From JAVBQL01 sp031549085 (GTDB taxonomy: Bacteria; Spirochaetota; GWE2-31-10; MWDO01), in assembly GCA_031549085.1 (NCBI GenBank), contig JAVBQL010000012.1, forward strand, positions 1-64,000: DNA of 64,000 nt. The letters are read 5' to 3'. The number at the start of each line of letters is the position of its first letter. The stretch's first letter is position 1. Below are positions 61,908 through 64,000 of this stretch, piece after piece. Position numbers and translations under genes: made by a program. Below the pieces are notes generated by a model, which was not told the origin of the DNA, made no database searches, and saw only the letters and a list, made by a program, of their open reading frames with translations.

Positions 61908-62375
61908 ATGGACAATAGTAAAAAAAGAAGTGCATTGATTAATGCTGTTACTCAAGTTTTTGGTAAGATGGCTTTGATAGAGGTATTGAATGATGATCAG
62001 ACATTTGAGGCTATGAAATTTGACCATTTTGTTTCTATTAATCTAATTGAACCTTTTCCTGGCATTATAAATATGCATATGTCAAATGATTTGAAAAAAG
62101 TTATAGTTGGAAATATATGGGGAGATCCAAATGAGACAGATTTGGAAAATGATTGTATAAAAGAGATTCTAAACATATTAACTGGAAGGTTTTTTGTCTA
62201 CTATCTAGGAAGACAAGTTCAGTATAAAATTGACCTTCCTAAAAATGTTGGAAGTGATCTATTTAAAAATAGAACAGATTTTGGAAGGGTGTTCTTTTCT
62301 GCTAATATAGATTCTCCAGATAAAGTATTTAAAGTTGAATATAGAATTGTAGACCAAAAAAACGGTGGTCAATAA
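61908..62375 (+). CDS. CheX-like chemotaxis phosphatase domain protein
   Basis: A 155-residue protein. DCIKEILNILTGRF carries the E-x-x-N catalytic pair of CheC/CheX/FliY phosphatases, which dephosphorylate CheY-P, and the surrounding pattern (MHMSNDLKKVIVGNIWGDP before it) fits the single-motif CheX form. ATG 61908 follows TTAGGAG; a longer in-frame start at 61830 is unsupported. With the receptors at 1-3600 it indicates a chemotaxis system, though it lies in an unrelated yraN-miaB operon. Confidence 0.78.
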   Translation: MDNSKKRSALINAVTQVFGKMALIEVLNDDQTFEAMKFDHFVSINLIEPFPGIINMHMSNDLKKVIVGNIWGDPNETDLENDCIKEILNILTGRFFVYYLGRQVQYKIDLPKNVGSDLFKNRTDFGRVFFSANIDSPDKVFKVEYRIVDQKNGGQ

Positions 62376-62387
62376 TTAAAGAGTCCT

Positions 62388-62753
62388 ATGAATAATAGGG
62401 AGTTTGGTAGTGTTGGTGAAGAGATAGCCTCCAGTTTTCTGGAGGCTAATGGTATTGAAATAGTAAGAAGGAATTATTTTACTGATTTTGGCGAGATAGA
62501 TATAATAGGAATTGAAAAAAAGACGATAATTTTTATTGAAGTGAAACTTCGAAAGTCTTTTAAATACGGCAAACCTATTGAATCTATCAGCCAAAAGAAA
62601 TTAGAAAGAATTAAGAATTCGATATCTATATTTCTTTCTGATAATAAGTTATTTGATAATTATGATTGCAGGTTTGATGTTATATGCTTGACTTATTCCA
62701 AAGAAAATGACACATTTAAAGTGGATTGGTTAAAAAACCAATTGTTTTCTTGA
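62388..62753 (+). CDS. YraN/UPF0102 nuclease-fold protein
   Basis: A 121-residue single-domain protein of the PD-(D/E)XK-like UPF0102 family: EFGSVGEEIASSFLEANGIEIVRRNYFTDFGEIDIIG contains the G-x-x-GE start and the EIDII acidic residue, and TIIFIEVKLRKS the E-x-K. The function is unproven; links to DNA processing or recombination have been proposed. It starts 12 bases after the CheX-like stop. Confidence 0.92.
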   Translation: MNNREFGSVGEEIASSFLEANGIEIVRRNYFTDFGEIDIIGIEKKTIIFIEVKLRKSFKYGKPIESISQKKLERIKNSISIFLSDNKLFDNYDCRFDVICLTYSKENDTFKVDWLKNQLFS

Positions 62754-62784
62754 ATGCTATTTTTTATTAGAGGTATTATTTAAC

Positions 62785-62919
62785 ATGGTGAAAAAAGCAA
62801 GGCCAAGAAATCCTAAAAGGATAAAAGAGCTAAAGATCAAAATATGTACTAATGAGTATCTGCAATTAGCTATTTCAAGAATTGCAATGTTGTTATCTGA
62901 GGAGATTTTAGGTTTGTGA
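62785..62919 (+). CDS. 44-residue basic small protein coupled to the zinc-motif gene
   Basis: ATG 62785 encodes a 44-residue protein: a basic start (MVKKARPRNPKRIKELKIKI) followed by a short amphipathic helix ending AMLLSEEILGL. AGAGG lies upstream. Its TGA stop overlaps the GTG start of the next gene (GTGA), a classic coupled arrangement, which supports it being real. The basic beta-strand-like start then helix is reminiscent of ribbon-helix-helix DNA-binding proteins, but this is only a resemblance. Confidence 0.65.
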   Translation: MVKKARPRNPKRIKELKIKICTNEYLQLAISRIAMLLSEEILGL

Positions 62920-63443
62920 TAGAAAAAAATAGTCGATTTTCTGATAAGAAAAGAGGAGATAGAAGATCTGGTAATAAGAACAGAGAGATAAAATCTTCTA
63001 CTTTCAAATCAGTTTCTACAAATATAAAAGGTTCAAATAAAACTAGCGGCAGTAATAATAAAAACAGTGGGTTCAACAATAATAAAAAGATTGAGACTCC
63101 TCAAACTGTTAAAATTATTACTGTAAAACGTGAAGAGAAATCCGCTCAAAGAAATTCAAGACTGAAACCTATTTATAAGATAAATTCATTATCATCTGTT
63201 ACATGTAGTATTTGTGGCAAGGTGATAAATAATATGAGTAGTTCAATATCTGATAATAATAGAGATGAGTGTTACCATTTTGAGTGTGTAACCAACCTAT
63301 TAAGAAAGAAATTGGACATAAAACCAAATCAAAGATTAACATATCTAGGAAGTTTAAACTTTGGTGTTATTGAAGATAATAAAGATGTTAATGCTAAAGT
63401 GAAATTCTCTATTAAACAAAAAGTTCAATTCGTTCGTGATTAA
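62916..63443 (+). CDS. Low-complexity basic protein with C-terminal zinc-binding motif
   Basis: A 175-residue protein starting at GTG 62916, with GAGGAG about ten bases upstream inside the preceding gene. Residues 1-85 are disordered and rich in Lys, Ser, Asn and Arg. From about 90 a compact domain shows TCSICGKVI ... ECYHFECV, a CxxC...CxHxxC zinc-knuckle pattern, followed by RLTYLGSLNFGVIED. Nucleic-acid binding is plausible. I do not recognise a named family. Directly before miaB. Confidence 0.75.
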   Translation: MIEKNSRFSDKKRGDRRSGNKNREIKSSTFKSVSTNIKGSNKTSGSNNKNSGFNNNKKIETPQTVKIITVKREEKSAQRNSRLKPIYKINSLSSVTCSICGKVINNMSSSISDNNRDECYHFECVTNLLRKKLDIKPNQRLTYLGSLNFGVIEDNKDVNAKVKFSIKQKVQFVRD

Positions 63444-63450
63444 AGCTTAA

Positions 63451-64000
63451 TGAATAATAATAAATTCTTTATCGAGACATATGGGTGTCAGATGAACATC
63501 ACAGAGTCTCTATCTCTATCTGAAGCAATGAAAAGGAGCGGATTTGAATTATCAAACTCTCCTCTTAAAGCTAATATAATCATTATAAATACCTGCTCTG
63601 TAAGAAAAACTGCTGAAAATAGGATTTGGGGTAGGGCTGGCTACTATAAAAAAATGAAAGAGAAGAGAGAGCTTATCCTTATTGTTATGGGTTGTATGGC
63701 AGAGAGAGTTGGAGAAGAGTTCTTAAAAAAAGTAAAGGCTGTTGATGCTGTTGTTGGGACCTTTCATAAAGATAAGATCCCTTCAATAATAGAGTCTCAT
63801 CGTAAGGGAGAGAGAGTTCTATTTGTTGGTGAAAGTAATATTGTTTTTAATAGCTCCTTTCCAAGTGAAATAAATCCAAAAAAAGCATATGTAAGTATTA
63901 GTCATGGCTGTAATAACTTTTGCAGCTACTGTATTGTTCCATACATTCGAGGCAGAGAGATCTCCCGAAGTTCAAAAGAGATAGTAGATGATATAAATAA
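63451..64000 (+). CDS. miaB: MiaB tRNA methylthiotransferase, 3' end beyond the window
   Basis: The first 183 residues of a radical-SAM methylthiotransferase that adds the methylthio group to i6A37 of tRNA. The UPF0004 domain has IETYGCQMN, INTCSVR and VMGCMAE (three cysteines for the auxiliary cluster), and the radical SAM motif SHGCNNFCSYCIVPYIRG provides CxxxCxxC. The YGCQMN and CNNFCSYCIVP forms fit MiaB rather than RimO or MtaB. It starts seven bases after the previous stop; the TRAM domain would lie past base 64000. Confidence 0.95.

Noticed and set aside
63451..64000. Apparent truncation of miaB
   Set aside because: The frame is open to the window end, so it is cut by the window and not broken.

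Overview
The window is AT-rich (by eye roughly 30% G+C) and densely coded, with short intergenic gaps and good AGGAG-type ribosome binding sites. A spirochaete is the most likely source, but this is inference from gene content with no rRNA or marker search behind it. Pointers are chemoreceptors with a CheX-like phosphatase, a eukaryote-like (type 2) isoleucyl-tRNA synthetase, a cyclophilin-FKBP fusion lipoprotein of the kind known from treponemes, a DUF4954 protein, OmpA-type and beta-helix surface proteins, and several lipoboxes typical of a diderm.

Layout. 1-3600: two chemoreceptor genes flanking a long spacer that holds the relic of a third. 3680-7050: an ArsR/P1B-ATPase metal-resistance operon with a palindromic operator, then an orphan uracil-DNA-glycosylase-like gene. 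7150-18297 (minus): ptsH, an OmpA protein, the dual immunophilin, argB-argD-carA, a GGDEF protein, a VWA protein and the KtrB/KtrA potassium system. 18450-32462 (minus apart from one cupin gene): ileS, birA, rsgA, murI, a parvulin-type chaperone, pta, a PaaK-like ligase, apt, a VTT membrane protein, a lone PD-(D/E)XK nuclease, a DMT exporter and a short purE. 32648-36410 (plus): a glycan/glycolipid cluster (GT-C enzyme, methyltransferase-GT2 fusion, methyltransferase). 36647-46361: mixed genes, including a DUF6414-like orphan, a chorismate-mutase-like protein, a GH13 amylase, a membrane protein that appears to start at CTG, argS, a DUF1254 protein and a glycerol-1-phosphate-dehydrogenase-like/HAD-phosphatase pair. 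46490-49429 (minus): a 979-residue repeat-rich beta-helix lipoprotein. 49768-58251 (plus): a cell-wall elongation block (pbpC, mrdA, rodA, DUF4954, RibD-like). 58270-60224 (minus): adenosine deaminase and pyrF. 60360-64000 (plus): an M14-M15 murein peptidase fusion, CheX, YraN, two small spirochaete-type proteins and the start of miaB.

How it fits together. Murein is a recurring theme: precursor supply (murI), polymerisation (pbpC, mrdA, rodA) and trimming (M14-M15). Arginine and pyrimidine synthesis share carbamoyl phosphate (argB, argD, carA, pyrF), but the CarA here has lost its whole glutaminase triad. No tRNA, rRNA, CRISPR array, intact insertion sequence or prophage was recognised. The strongest unexplained signals are the CarA with a dead glutaminase site, the MCP relic, a family of about 55-base intergenic repeats all in the same orientation, a CTG-initiated membrane protein and a predicted leaderless mRNA.
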